This document shows, piece after piece, positions 53,794 through 61,864 of a DNA stretch of 64,000 nucleotides. Position 1 is the first letter of the stretch; each line of letters opens with the position of its first letter. The position numbers and the translations under genes are program-made. Origin of the DNA: Ruminiclostridium cellulolyticum H10 (lineage in GTDB: Bacteria > Bacillota > Clostridia > Acetivibrionales > DSM-1351); contig NC_011898.1 in the NCBI RefSeq assembly GCF_000022065.1, positions 1,324,001-1,388,000 of the forward strand. Reading direction: 5' to 3'. The notes under the pieces were generated by a model that was not told where the DNA came from, did not search any database, and was given only the letters and a program-made list of their open reading frames with translations.

Positions 53794-53835
53794 TACCATA
53801 CTGTATTGACAACTGTCCTTAAAGTATGGTATTGT
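53794..53835 (+). promoter_or_regulatory. speA promoter flanked by a 9-bp inverted repeat
   Basis: TTGACA (53806-53811), 18-bp spacer, TATTGT (53830-53835). TACCATACT (53794-53802) and AGTATGGTA (53823-53831) form perfect inverted arms 20 bp apart; the right arm overlaps the -10. This is a probable repressor site controlling arginine decarboxylase. Confidence 0.6.
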
Positions 53836-53949
53836 CTGCTTCTAGAAAATAAAAATTTTTGATTCTTACCTTTGTGAGCACCTTGAAATTTTCAAGAATA
53901 ATCCGTTGTTAGGTTGAGAATAAATTGTTATATGGAAAGGAAGAGGGCC

Positions 53950-55869
53950 ATGAATAAAGCAGAACTTTTAGGCAGATGGACTAAAGAAAAGTCCGAAGAA
54001 CTTTATGGTATTAAGAATTGGGGAGCCGGCTATTTTTCTATATCTGACAATGGAGAGGTGCTGGTGAATCCATACAAGGATAACGGCTCTGCGGCTGTAA
54101 GCCTGATGGATATAATATCAGGAGTCCGAGAACGTGGATTAGACATGCCTGTTCTCCTACGTTTTGAAAACTTGCTGGACTCACAGATTTCTTTTTTAAA
54201 TAATTCATTTAATGAAGCAATGCACAAGCTTAACTATAAAGGTGCATACCGTGGTGTTTACCCTATAAAGGTAAACCAGCAGCAGCAGGTAGTAGAGGAA
54301 GTAACCAGATTCGGTCAGAGATACCACCACGGACTTGAAGTTGGCAGTAAGGCTGAATTGGTTGCAGCACTTTCTGTAATGAAGGATAAGGAAGCCTGTC
54401 TTATCTGTAACGGCTACAAAGACGAAGAATTTGTAGATTTGGGTCTTTATTCCGTAAAAATGGGTTTTAAATGTTTTTTTGTAATAGAGATACCGGGTGA
54501 GCTGGATATAGTACTTGAACGCTCAAGGGCATTGGGAGTTAAGCCCAATATAGGTATTAGAATAAAGCTTTCTGCAAAGGCGGGAGGACACTGGACAGAA
54601 TCCGGCGGTGACCGCAGCATATTCGGACTCAATATGTCTCAGGTTATTTCAATGGTTGATAGGTTAAAAGCAGAGGGAATGCTTGACTCCCTTAAACTAT
54701 TGCACTATCACCTGGGTTCACAGATACCCAATATCAGAGATATTCGTTCGGCAGTTCTGGAAGCAGCCAGAGTATACGCGGAGCTTGTAAAAGAGGGTGC
54801 ACCAATGGGGTACCTTGATTTAGGCGGAGGTTTGGCGGTAGACTATGACGGTTCAAATACCAATTATACTAACAGCCGTAACTATACTGTGGAGGAGTAC
54901 TGCTCAGACATTGTCGAAGCCGTTATGACTACCCTTGATTCAAGCGACGTACCACATCCTGTAATTGTTACAGAGTCAGGCCGTACCACAGTTGCATATT
55001 ATTCAGTACTCATATTCAATGTACTGGATATTGAGAAATTTGAAGAGCATGATATACCTGACAAGCTTGACGAGAATACATCTGAACAGATAAGGAACCT
55101 GTTCGATGTAAATAAGAGTATAACACTGAAAAATATACAGGAGTGCTATAACGATGCCCTTTACTACAGGGATGAAATACGTGATATGTTCAAACACGGA
55201 CGTATAAGCCTCCGGGAACGTGCATTTTCAGAAAAGATATTCTGGAATACTATAAACCAGATAGCAAAGGAAAAACAAAAGTTGAAAAATGCTCCACCTG
55301 ACTTGGAGGATATTGAAAGTGCAATTGCCGACATTTACTACTGTAATTTCTCGGTATTTCAGTCAATACCTGACAGTTGGGCTATAGACCAGTTGTTCCC
55401 TATAATGCCTTTACACAGACTATTGGAGTTGCCGAAACGAAATGCCGTAATAGCTGATATAACTTGTGACTGTGACGGAAAAATAGACCATTTTATTGAT
55501 CTCCACGATGTTAGGACTACACTTCCGCTGCATGAATTTAAAAACGATCAGGATTATTATCTAGGAGTATTTCTGGTAGGTGCATACCAGGAAACATTAG
55601 GCGACCTTCACAATTTATTCGGAGACACAAATGTTGTTAGTGTAAGAATAAACGGTGACGGTACCTACGATTTTGTTAAGGAAATCCATGGTGATAGTGT
55701 TTCTGATGTACTTTCATATGTTGAATTTGATCCGAAGAGTATGCTTATAAGTTTCCGTGAAAAAGCGGAGCAGGCAATCCATGAAGGTTTGATCAGTGCC
55801 AGTGAAAGACCTGAAATAATGAGGGCATATGATAATGGCCTGAGAGGATATACCTATTACGAAAGGTAG
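53950..55869 (+). CDS. speA: Biosynthetic arginine decarboxylase (SpeA type)
   Basis: A 639-residue PLP enzyme of the alanine-racemase-fold ADC family; the length fits SpeA, not the short fold-I ADCs of Bacillus. PLP Lys107 is in YPIKVNQQQQ; HYHLGSQ, LGGGLAVDYDG and TESGRT motifs follow. It makes agmatine from arginine, the first step to putrescine. ATG 53950 is supported by AGAGGG. No agmatinase or agmatine deiminase is in the window. Confidence 0.95.
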   Translation: MNKAELLGRWTKEKSEELYGIKNWGAGYFSISDNGEVLVNPYKDNGSAAVSLMDIISGVRERGLDMPVLLRFENLLDSQISFLNNSFNEAMHKLNYKGAYRGVYPIKVNQQQQVVEEVTRFGQRYHHGLEVGSKAELVAALSVMKDKEACLICNGYKDEEFVDLGLYSVKMGFKCFFVIEIPGELDIVLERSRALGVKPNIGIRIKLSAKAGGHWTESGGDRSIFGLNMSQVISMVDRLKAEGMLDSLKLLHYHLGSQIPNIRDIRSAVLEAARVYAELVKEGAPMGYLDLGGGLAVDYDGSNTNYTNSRNYTVEEYCSDIVEAVMTTLDSSDVPHPVIVTESGRTTVAYYSVLIFNVLDIEKFEEHDIPDKLDENTSEQIRNLFDVNKSITLKNIQECYNDALYYRDEIRDMFKHGRISLRERAFSEKIFWNTINQIAKEKQKLKNAPPDLEDIESAIADIYYCNFSVFQSIPDSWAIDQLFPIMPLHRLLELPKRNAVIADITCDCDGKIDHFIDLHDVRTTLPLHEFKNDQDYYLGVFLVGAYQETLGDLHNLFGDTNVVSVRINGDGTYDFVKEIHGDSVSDVLSYVEFDPKSMLISFREKAEQAIHEGLISASERPEIMRAYDNGLRGYTYYER

Positions 55870-55916
55870 AAATAAGGGCATATGGACCATTCGTCTAAAA
55901 ATTGAAACAATTATTG

Positions 55917-55972
55917 CAAAAGGTGTGGGGCAAATTAGGTTAAACAACCTGAAATGCCTCGGACCTTTTTTT
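55917..55972 (+). terminator. Intrinsic terminator after speA
   Basis: Layered stem AAAAGGT / ACCTTTT with inner GGGGCA/TGCCTC and GGTT/AACC parts, then a T run. Confidence 0.8.
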
Positions 55973-56077
55973 AATTTGTACAGCTTTAAAATAACTTTAT
56001 GTAAACCAAATGTAACAATTACGCGATTTTCCTCATAATATGTAGTATAAATAGCAATAATGAGGAGTCGAATATGT

Positions 56078-56794
56078 ATGAATAGTATTCATGCTACAAA
56101 AATAACTACTATTGAAGAATACCTGATGCTTCCGTCAATAGCAAGAAGCAGTATAAATGTTGAATACGAAACAATCTATCTTTCAAAATTCAAGTCCAAA
56201 GCAATTCCCTATCTGGGTCAGCTTCCTTCATATCCGTTTTCTGAGGGCTTACACGGATACTGGGACTGGCTCTTCCTCATGCAACATTATGGTGTACCCA
56301 CAAGGTTGATGGATTGGTCTGAAGATGCACTAGTAGCGTTGTTATTTGCAATTGATGTTAATGCAAGACCAGCTGAACTTGAAAAGGACCCTGCTGTATG
56401 GTGCCTCAATCCCGTTAGCCTCAATGAGGCATTTAACTTCCATGATTTCTATCCACCGGGTTATATTCCTAATGTGGAGGAAAAGGAAGTATATGAAATG
56501 TTCGGACCTGTCCAAAGAGGTTTTAACAACAAAAAACCTGCTGCAGTTTACGGACCGCTGAACAGCACAAGGATCGTGGCACAAAAAGGTGTGTTTACGA
56601 TTTTTCCTTACACTGTTAACATGATTGAATTCGACAAACTGCCTGACAGTGAAGCATACCTGGAAAAACTGGTGATATCAAAAGATGCTAGAAAAAGCAT
56701 GACTGAGCAGCTGAGAAGGTATGGGATAAATTATGCACAGTTATTCCCAGAGATTGGATATGTGGCAGCCGAAATAAATGAAGAGGGATATTAA
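56078..56794 (+). CDS. FRG-domain protein, apparently lacking the FRG motif itself
   Basis: A 238-residue protein with the core of the FRG domain: LFLMQHYGVPTRLMDWSEDALVALLFAI. In typical members the EYL segment is followed by a strand with Phe/Trp-Arg-Gly before the LxPSIAR part; here EYLMLPSIAR joins them directly, so about 20 residues including the name-giving motif are missing, in frame. ATG 56078 is ten bases after GAGGAG. FRG proteins are poorly understood and sometimes linked with phage defence. It is alone, 45 bp from a MITE. Confidence 0.75.
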   Translation: MNSIHATKITTIEEYLMLPSIARSSINVEYETIYLSKFKSKAIPYLGQLPSYPFSEGLHGYWDWLFLMQHYGVPTRLMDWSEDALVALLFAIDVNARPAELEKDPAVWCLNPVSLNEAFNFHDFYPPGYIPNVEEKEVYEMFGPVQRGFNNKKPAAVYGPLNSTRIVAQKGVFTIFPYTVNMIEFDKLPDSEAYLEKLVISKDARKSMTEQLRRYGINYAQLFPEIGYVAAEINEEGY

Positions 56795-56838
56795 GCATGA
56801 GAGGATGCAAAATAGAAAATGCTTATAACTGACGGAAG

Positions 56839-57026
56839 GGGGCTGTTGCAAAATTGAAAGTTTTTCTGTTTTAACACCGGTACTCCCGTATAAAATTATA
56901 TCAATGATTGCTTCCAAGATATTCGCCGATAAACAACTGCAAATATCTTTAACCAAGCTTCCATTGATACAATTTATACTCTAAGTACAGGTTAAAAAAG
57001 GTAAAAATTAATTTTGCAACAGCCCC
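56839..57026 (-). mobile_element. MITE-like element, short copy with perfect ends
   Basis: 188 bp bounded by perfect 17-bp inverted repeats GGGGCTGTTGCAAAATT (56839-56855) and its complement (57010-57026). The interior matches the element at 15192-15494 in the opposite direction, without the 117-bp middle. No transposase; the ends resemble those of full insertion sequences that could move it. No clear target duplication. Confidence 0.78.
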
Positions 57027-57045
57027 ATCTACTTTACACAAATCC

Positions 57046-57411
57046 CTACTTCCCAAGATCCTCCCAATGCTCATATGCTTCATATAGCTCTGTAAATGCT
57101 CCCGCCTTATCTTTTGCCAGTATTGAACCGCGTAGGCGTGCAAGGTTGATGCTGAAAGCGTTAATTTCATCACGTTCTGAACTGAATTGAACCCTTTTGA
57201 CAATTTTCTTCCAGACTTCTGATAAATTTCCCGTATCCTTAGCTGCTTTGTCCCAGTCGTCCTTTTGAATATCATTGATAATAGTATTTATTGACTTTGG
57301 TATACTGTCATGATTTCCAAGGGGTCTTTTCAGAAAAATATCACTTTCCATAACAAGAATAAATAAAACCAGTGTAACAATTGGAATGGTTATAACCAGA
57401 AATTTTCTCAT
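57046..57411 (-). CDS. DUF4363-family protein
   Basis: A 121-residue protein with an N-terminal membrane helix (about 3-22) and an extracytoplasmic helical domain (DDWDKAAKDTGNLSEVWKKI). It follows the DUF421 gene on the same strand by 14 bp. The matching gene pair is found divergently at 58250-59324. Function unknown; it is a partner of DUF421 proteins in spore formers. Confidence 0.85.
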   Translation of the reverse strand: MRKFLVITIPIVTLVLFILVMESDIFLKRPLGNHDSIPKSINTIINDIQKDDWDKAAKDTGNLSEVWKKIVKRVQFSSERDEINAFSINLARLRGSILAKDKAGAFTELYEAYEHWEDLGK

Positions 57412-57425
57412 ATTGATTCACCCCG

Positions 57426-58154
57426 TTAATATGGTCCTTTATAATCACCGATATCGGTTATTTTAGTCATATGATCATTATACAAATCGATATAAAGGGA
57501 ACCGGATGGATTCAGTGTTGCAATAAAAACATCTGAAATGTCTGTAATTCCCTGCTTTTTAAGTTCATTTAATAACCAGTTTTTATCCTTATCCAGCTGC
57601 CTGAGGTTTTCTTCTATTAATATACCGTCATAAATAAGTTCGCTGCTTATTCCAGAGGCTTTTTTCTGAATATACATATCCTTTGGAGTCAGGTTCTGAT
57701 ATTCAGGCTTTTTAAGAACCGATAACTGTCCGTTCGGCTCAATGATTGCGAAGTCAACCTCAGTCAAGTCAAAAATGTCCTTGTTTCTTAAAAGCTCAGT
57801 AATATCTGAAACCCTGAATCTCATTTTTTTTAAGGTCTTTTCCATGATTTTACCGTTCATAATTACTATAGTAGGCTCATTTTCTAGATATTTGGCTACG
57901 TATCTCCACTTTAAAGTTATATATTCCAATAAAAGACCCAGAGCAGCCCAGGTAATTAAACCGATCCAGTGAGGCCAGGAACGGCTTGAAAGGTCAGTTG
58001 ACAGAGAAGCTGCAATGGAGCCGATGGTTATACCAAGTATATAGTCAAAAAAGGTAAGCTGACTTATTTGTTCCTTACCCAATATCCGGGTGAATATCAG
58101 CAGTGAAAAAAAACTTAGTAACGATCTTACGAATACTACCAGTCCTTCATTCAA
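57426..58154 (-). CDS. DUF421/YetF-family membrane protein (copy A)
   Basis: A 242-residue protein with three N-terminal membrane helices and a C-terminal DUF421 domain pair (MRFRVSDITELLRNKDIFDLTEVDFAIIEPNGQLSVLKKP). Start TTG 58154 has GGGAGGA seven bases upstream; the frame continues upstream to 58286 without a site. YetF-type proteins are linked with spores in some bacilli and clostridia. Confidence 0.88.
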   Translation of the reverse strand: MNEGLVVFVRSLLSFFSLLIFTRILGKEQISQLTFFDYILGITIGSIAASLSTDLSSRSWPHWIGLITWAALGLLLEYITLKWRYVAKYLENEPTIVIMNGKIMEKTLKKMRFRVSDITELLRNKDIFDLTEVDFAIIEPNGQLSVLKKPEYQNLTPKDMYIQKKASGISSELIYDGILIEENLRQLDKDKNWLLNELKKQGITDISDVFIATLNPSGSLYIDLYNDHMTKITDIGDYKGPY

Positions 58155-58249
58155 TATAATTCCTCCCGATAACCGATAATAAGTTATTATTCTTTTGTAA
58201 ATATTTTTTATGCAATTAAGCAAAATAATGATACGGAGGTGGTTAATTC

Positions 58250-58621
58250 GTGTTAATCGGGGCTGACATAAGAAGAAAACTGACATTTGTGTGGCTGGTG
58301 CTGTTTCTGTTAATGTGGATAGTTTTTACTGTGTGTTTTAAGACAGAGACTATGCGAAGCCAATTGGAAGCTGTTGAACAGGCAGTAACGAATAAAGAAT
58401 GGGCACGGGCGGAAAAGGAAACAGAAAAGTTCACAGCTACTTACAATGCAAGAAAGTATTTTATTGCTATTAATAATTCAACGGAGATAAATATTACATT
58501 CAACCATACGGTGGAACAACTGTATATTGCTGTAAAAAATAAACAGGATAGTGCCATGGAGTACACCGGATTATTGAAAGCATCACTTGGATACGCTGTA
58601 AGGCCATTTGCAGAGCCGTGA
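58250..58621 (+). CDS. DUF4363-family protein (copy B)
   Basis: A 123-residue protein with one membrane helix (about 12-30) and a helical domain like its paralogue at 57046 (NKEWARAEKETEKFTATY corresponds to DDWDKAAKDTGNLSEVW). Start GTG 58250 has GGAGGTGG upstream. It is divergent from copy A and precedes its DUF421 partner by 31 bp. Confidence 0.82.
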   Translation: MLIGADIRRKLTFVWLVLFLLMWIVFTVCFKTETMRSQLEAVEQAVTNKEWARAEKETEKFTATYNARKYFIAINNSTEINITFNHTVEQLYIAVKNKQDSAMEYTGLLKASLGYAVRPFAEP

Positions 58622-58652
58622 AACAGCATTTAAATAAGTGCGGGAGAACAAT

Positions 58653-59324
58653 ATGCAAACAGTTTTAATTTATTCTGTAAGGGTGGTTTTAGTCTACTTT
58701 TTTACCTATTTATCGACAAGGATACTTACAAAAAAGGCAATTGCTCAGATGACGGCTTATGAGATTGCAGGACTCATGGTTATTGGAAATGTTGCAGCGG
58801 AACCACTGGTTGACAAGGTAATGGTTAAATCAGTTTACGGAACAGGTCTGTTAATCTTATTAATGTTAATTACGTCAAGGATAGCTGTTGCAGACAGATT
58901 CACAAAAATAATGGAGCATAGTGCCTCAGTTGTTGTAAATAACGGTCAGATAGATTTTCATGAAATAAAAAGACTGAGAATCAGTTTGAATGTGCTTTTA
59001 GGAATGATTAGACAGCAAGGGTTTGACCGGGTTTCAGATATTGAAGCTGCAGTTTTAGAGCCTAACGGTACACTTTCTGTTTTTGCCAAGTCACACGATA
59101 AGCCTGTTACTAAAAGGGATATGAATATTAACGTTCCCGGTAAGCCAATCAGTATGCCACTGATAATGAATGGAAGAATTGTGCATGAGAATCTTGAGTA
59201 TGTCGGTAGGAGTGAAATCTGGCTGGTAGAAGAATTACAAAAACAAGGAATAAAGGATTATGTACATGAAGTTTTCCTTGCAGAGCTGGATTCATCCTGG
59301 AATGTAATAGTTTACAGAAAATGA
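58653..59324 (+). CDS. DUF421/YetF-family membrane protein (copy B)
   Basis: A 223-residue protein: three membrane helices (STRILTKKAIAQMTAYEIAGLMVIG) and the DUF421 domain (LNVLLGMIRQQGFDRVSDIEAAVLEPNGTLSVF). ATG 58653 has GGGAG six bases upstream. It is paralogous to 57426-58154 but clearly diverged. Confidence 0.88.
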   Translation: MQTVLIYSVRVVLVYFFTYLSTRILTKKAIAQMTAYEIAGLMVIGNVAAEPLVDKVMVKSVYGTGLLILLMLITSRIAVADRFTKIMEHSASVVVNNGQIDFHEIKRLRISLNVLLGMIRQQGFDRVSDIEAAVLEPNGTLSVFAKSHDKPVTKRDMNINVPGKPISMPLIMNGRIVHENLEYVGRSEIWLVEELQKQGIKDYVHEVFLAELDSSWNVIVYRK

Positions 59325-59369
59325 TTTAGAAAAGTAATTTAATAATACATTGTTTTAGGCTTAAATACG

Positions 59370-59394
59370 GTGGTATAATGTTATATTATACCAC
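59370..59394 (+). promoter_or_regulatory. Palindrome over the -10 of the oxidoreductase promoter
   Basis: Perfect GTGGTATAAT / ATTATACCAC arms, 5-bp apart. The left arm contains TATAAT (59374-59379); TTGTTT lies 18 bp upstream. It may be an operator, or a terminator-like stem for the DUF421 gene. Confidence 0.5.
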
Positions 59395-59417
59395 TGAGTT
59401 TAGATGGGAGGTTACAA

Positions 59418-60383
59418 ATGAGTGTCAGATATGGTATTATAGGGTTGGGTGGTATAGCTCAAGTATTTGCGGGAGCTTTAAAGGCAGTCCAGAATGCTGA
59501 ATTAACAGCTGTAGCATCCAGTAGCAGGGAAAGAGCTGAATCTTTCTCCAGAAAATTTAATACAGCAAAAATATATGACAGTTATACCGAACTTATACTA
59601 GATAAGGATGTAGATGTTGTATACGTAGCACTTACACACAATTTTCATTATGATATTGTAAAAAAGTGTATTGAAAACGGTAAGGCCGTTTTATGCGAAA
59701 AACCCCTTACTACAAATAGAAAAAATGCGGAAGAGCTAATTGCTCTGTCAAGGAAAAAGAAAGTCCTTCTAATGGAAGCCATGTGGACACGTTGTCTCCC
59801 TTCCTTTCAAAAAGCAAAAAAGTGGGTTGATGAAGGCCGGATAGGCGATGTAAGACTTATAGACGCTAAATTTTGCTTTAACGCTCCTTATGACCCAAAG
59901 CACAGACTGTTTAATCCTGAACTTGCGGGAGGGAGTCTGTATGATACAGGCGTCTATGTCATAGAATTTACAACGGGAATTCTGGGAGAGAAGCCTGAAA
60001 AGGTCAGTGGATTTGCGACAATAGCTGATACTGGCGTAGACGATTTTGCAGTAATAAATATGACCTTTAAACGAGGCACACTGGCTATGCTCAGTTGTGG
60101 GACAAGGGCAAATGTAAATAAGGATGCAAGAATTTACGGAACAAATGGAAATATAGTAGTGTATGAGTTCTTCAGTTCAAGAAAATGTGAGCTTTACGAT
60201 AATGACAATAATCTGGTTGAATCCTTTGAAGATAATTGCCGGGATGGTTTTATTCACCAAATAAGACACTTTAGTAATTTATTCGAAAGCGGAAAACTGG
60301 AAAGTGATATTATCCCCCTTGAAGATACTGCAGCTTGTGCTGAGGTGTTTGATGAACTATTGAAACAATGGCGAATAGTATAA
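59418..60383 (+). CDS. Gfo/Idh/MocA-family oxidoreductase
   Basis: A 321-residue NAD(P)-dependent dehydrogenase. Rossmann GIIGLGGIAQVF at residues 6-17; CEKPLTTN holds the conserved EKP motif; the substrate domain has GGSLYDTGVY with a likely catalytic Asp/Tyr. It acts on sugars or polyols, perhaps as a dihydrodiol dehydrogenase or glucose-fructose oxidoreductase type. Substrate unknown; monocistronic. Confidence 0.9.
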   Translation: MSVRYGIIGLGGIAQVFAGALKAVQNAELTAVASSSRERAESFSRKFNTAKIYDSYTELILDKDVDVVYVALTHNFHYDIVKKCIENGKAVLCEKPLTTNRKNAEELIALSRKKKVLLMEAMWTRCLPSFQKAKKWVDEGRIGDVRLIDAKFCFNAPYDPKHRLFNPELAGGSLYDTGVYVIEFTTGILGEKPEKVSGFATIADTGVDDFAVINMTFKRGTLAMLSCGTRANVNKDARIYGTNGNIVVYEFFSSRKCELYDNDNNLVESFEDNCRDGFIHQIRHFSNLFESGKLESDIIPLEDTAACAEVFDELLKQWRIV

Positions 60384-60489
60384 AGGTTATTAGAAAATTC
60401 TTCCCCCCTCAAAAAATCTTAATTTGACGAATGAATATACTGCAGCGAAATAAATCTCTGCATAATACATTAATCGGGAGGGAATTCAT

Positions 60490-61368
60490 ATGAAAATCAA
60501 AAAGATATTGGTTGGATCAATGGCTTTTGCAGTTTTTGTAACATCCTCAGTAATGCCGGGTATACTTGCCAACAGCAGTGATATACCGACAGCATATGTA
60601 ACAGCTAAAAAAGGAAATTCAGGTAATGATGACAAAAACTTGAAAAAAGCTAGCCAAAAAGAGCTGAAAGAACAAAGAAAGAAGGAAAGAGATGCACAAA
60701 AAGCAGCTATCAGAGCATCTTATTCTTCAGATGAACTTGCAAATCTGAAAATTGCGGGGGAAAAAATCAAGAAGAATAATAAAAATGTTGCTGTATTGCC
60801 GGTAGAAAATATAATTGTTAAGGGTGTAAAAGTAAAATTTGATACACCCCCGGTTATAAAATCCGGAAGGACACTTATTCCGGTAAAGGCATTGTCAGAA
60901 GCATTCGGAGCTGAGGTTAAATGGATTTCAGCGGAAAGAAAAGTTGTCATTACAAAAGACAGCACTGAAATAGTTCTTCAATTAGATAATAATAAGATAT
61001 ATGTCAACGGCGTGGAGTCAACGATTGACGTACCTGCATGTTCAATAAACGGAAGAACCGTTGTACCGATTAAATTTATTGTCGAAAAGATGGGCTTATT
61101 GGTAAAATGGGATAGTGATTCACAGGTAGTTGAAATTGAAAATCCGACTCCAACAACACCAGCAGAGCCAACAACACCAGCAGAGCCAACAACACCGGCA
61201 GAGCCAACAACACCGGCAGAGCCAACAACACCAGCAGAGCCAACAACACCGGCAGAGCCAACAACACCGGCAGAGCCAACAACACCAGCAGAGCCAACAA
61301 CACCGGCAGAGCCAACAACACCGGCAGAGCCAACAACACCGGCAGAGCCAACAACACCGGGACAGTAA
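60490..61368 (+). CDS. Secreted copper-amine-oxidase-N-like (stalk) protein with a TTPAEP repeat tail
   Basis: A 292-residue protein: signal peptide (about 1-28), a Lys-rich helical segment (about 40-85), a copper amine oxidase N-terminal-type stalk domain (about 105-215, PVKALSEAFGAEVKW and PIKFIVEKMGLLVKW), and a C-terminal tail of eleven TTPAEP hexapeptides. No enzyme domain follows; stalk domains in clostridia are usually cell-surface. The tail could span the wall. Start ATG 60490 with GGGAGGG. Confidence 0.85.
   Translation: MKIKKILVGSMAFAVFVTSSVMPGILANSSDIPTAYVTAKKGNSGNDDKNLKKASQKELKEQRKKERDAQKAAIRASYSSDELANLKIAGEKIKKNNKNVAVLPVENIIVKGVKVKFDTPPVIKSGRTLIPVKALSEAFGAEVKWISAERKVVITKDSTEIVLQLDNNKIYVNGVESTIDVPACSINGRTVVPIKFIVEKMGLLVKWDSDSQVVEIENPTPTTPAEPTTPAEPTTPAEPTTPAEPTTPAEPTTPAEPTTPAEPTTPAEPTTPAEPTTPAEPTTPAEPTTPGQ
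61153..61368 (+). repeat. 18-nt tandem repeat coding TTPAEP
   Basis: Eleven full 18-nt units (61153-61350) plus a partial one. Units differ only at one third-codon position (CCA or CCG for the inner Pro): A,A,G,G,A,G,G,A,G,G,G, a 54-nt superperiod over units 2-10. Length is likely variable between strains. Confidence 0.95.
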
Positions 61369-61425
61369 AAACAGCGTAATCAAATACGAAGTATTCTCTG
61401 TTATGTCAAGGGGGAGATACATTAA

Positions 61426-61620
61426 TTGGATACAAAACAATTATATAAAGATATGGAGACATTAAGAGAAAGACTGAACCTAGAGCTTGAAGCTTGTCTG
61501 GAAAATGGAGGCATGACTCTGGAGGTTTTGGATTTGAGCCAAAAACTTGATGATTTAATAGTAGCATATATGAGACTAGATAAGCCCCAAACTAATATAG
61601 AGAGTAATGAAGTTGCTTGA
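61426..61620 (+). CDS. Spo0E-like aspartyl-phosphate phosphatase
   Basis: A 64-residue helical-hairpin protein with the Spo0E signature LSQKLDDLIVAYM (SQxLD). These proteins dephosphorylate Spo0A~P and hold back sporulation. Start TTG 61426 with AAGGGGGAG nine bases upstream. It may share a transcript with the stalk protein gene; a terminator follows. Confidence 0.88.
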   Translation: MDTKQLYKDMETLRERLNLELEACLENGGMTLEVLDLSQKLDDLIVAYMRLDKPQTNIESNEVA

Positions 61621-61643
61621 AAGAATAAAAATATTTAATTTAA

Positions 61644-61695
61644 AAAACGGAACTTGTGTGAATAGTTATTTTATCTATCTACAGGTTCCGTTTTT
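61644..61695 (+). terminator. Intrinsic terminator after the Spo0E-like gene
   Basis: AAAACGGAAC / GTTCCGTTTT perfect 10-bp stem with a long loop and T run. Confidence 0.8.
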
Positions 61696-61791
61696 ATTAA
61701 TTATGAGCATGTAAGAAACTGTTATGTACAATTGTAAACGGATAGAAAATTATTGTTCATCACATAATATATCCGTATAAGATAAATTATA

Positions 61792-61820
61792 TTGATTTTT
61801 GATATTATTTTCTGTATAAT
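61792..61820 (+). promoter_or_regulatory. Promoter of the carboxynorspermidine genes
   Basis: TTGATT (61792-61797), 17-bp spacer, TATAAT (61815-61820), 45 bp before the dehydrogenase start. Confidence 0.65.
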
Positions 61821-61864
61821 CACCGTGAAGTAATAAGATATGTAAATCAGGAGGTATTGATGAT

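Noticed and set aside
56741-56956. Minus-strand 71-residue frame over the MITE end
   Set aside because: It reads through the element and the end of the FRG gene; there is no recognisable domain and no separate ribosome site.
56078-57026. A phage-defence island around the FRG protein
   Set aside because: Only one possibly degenerate FRG gene is present; neighbours are speA, DUF421 and DUF4363 genes, with no nuclease, toxin or restriction genes.
61153-61368. CRISPR-like array
   Set aside because: Units are contiguous 18-mers without spacers and lie in a coding frame; no cas genes are near.
61130-61465. Long frames rich in Gln-Ser-His (plus) and Leu-Ala or Cys-Trp (minus) over the repeat
   Set aside because: They are alternative readings of the 18-nt tandem repeat; the true frame is the TTPAEP tail of the stalk protein with signal peptide, domain and ribosome site.
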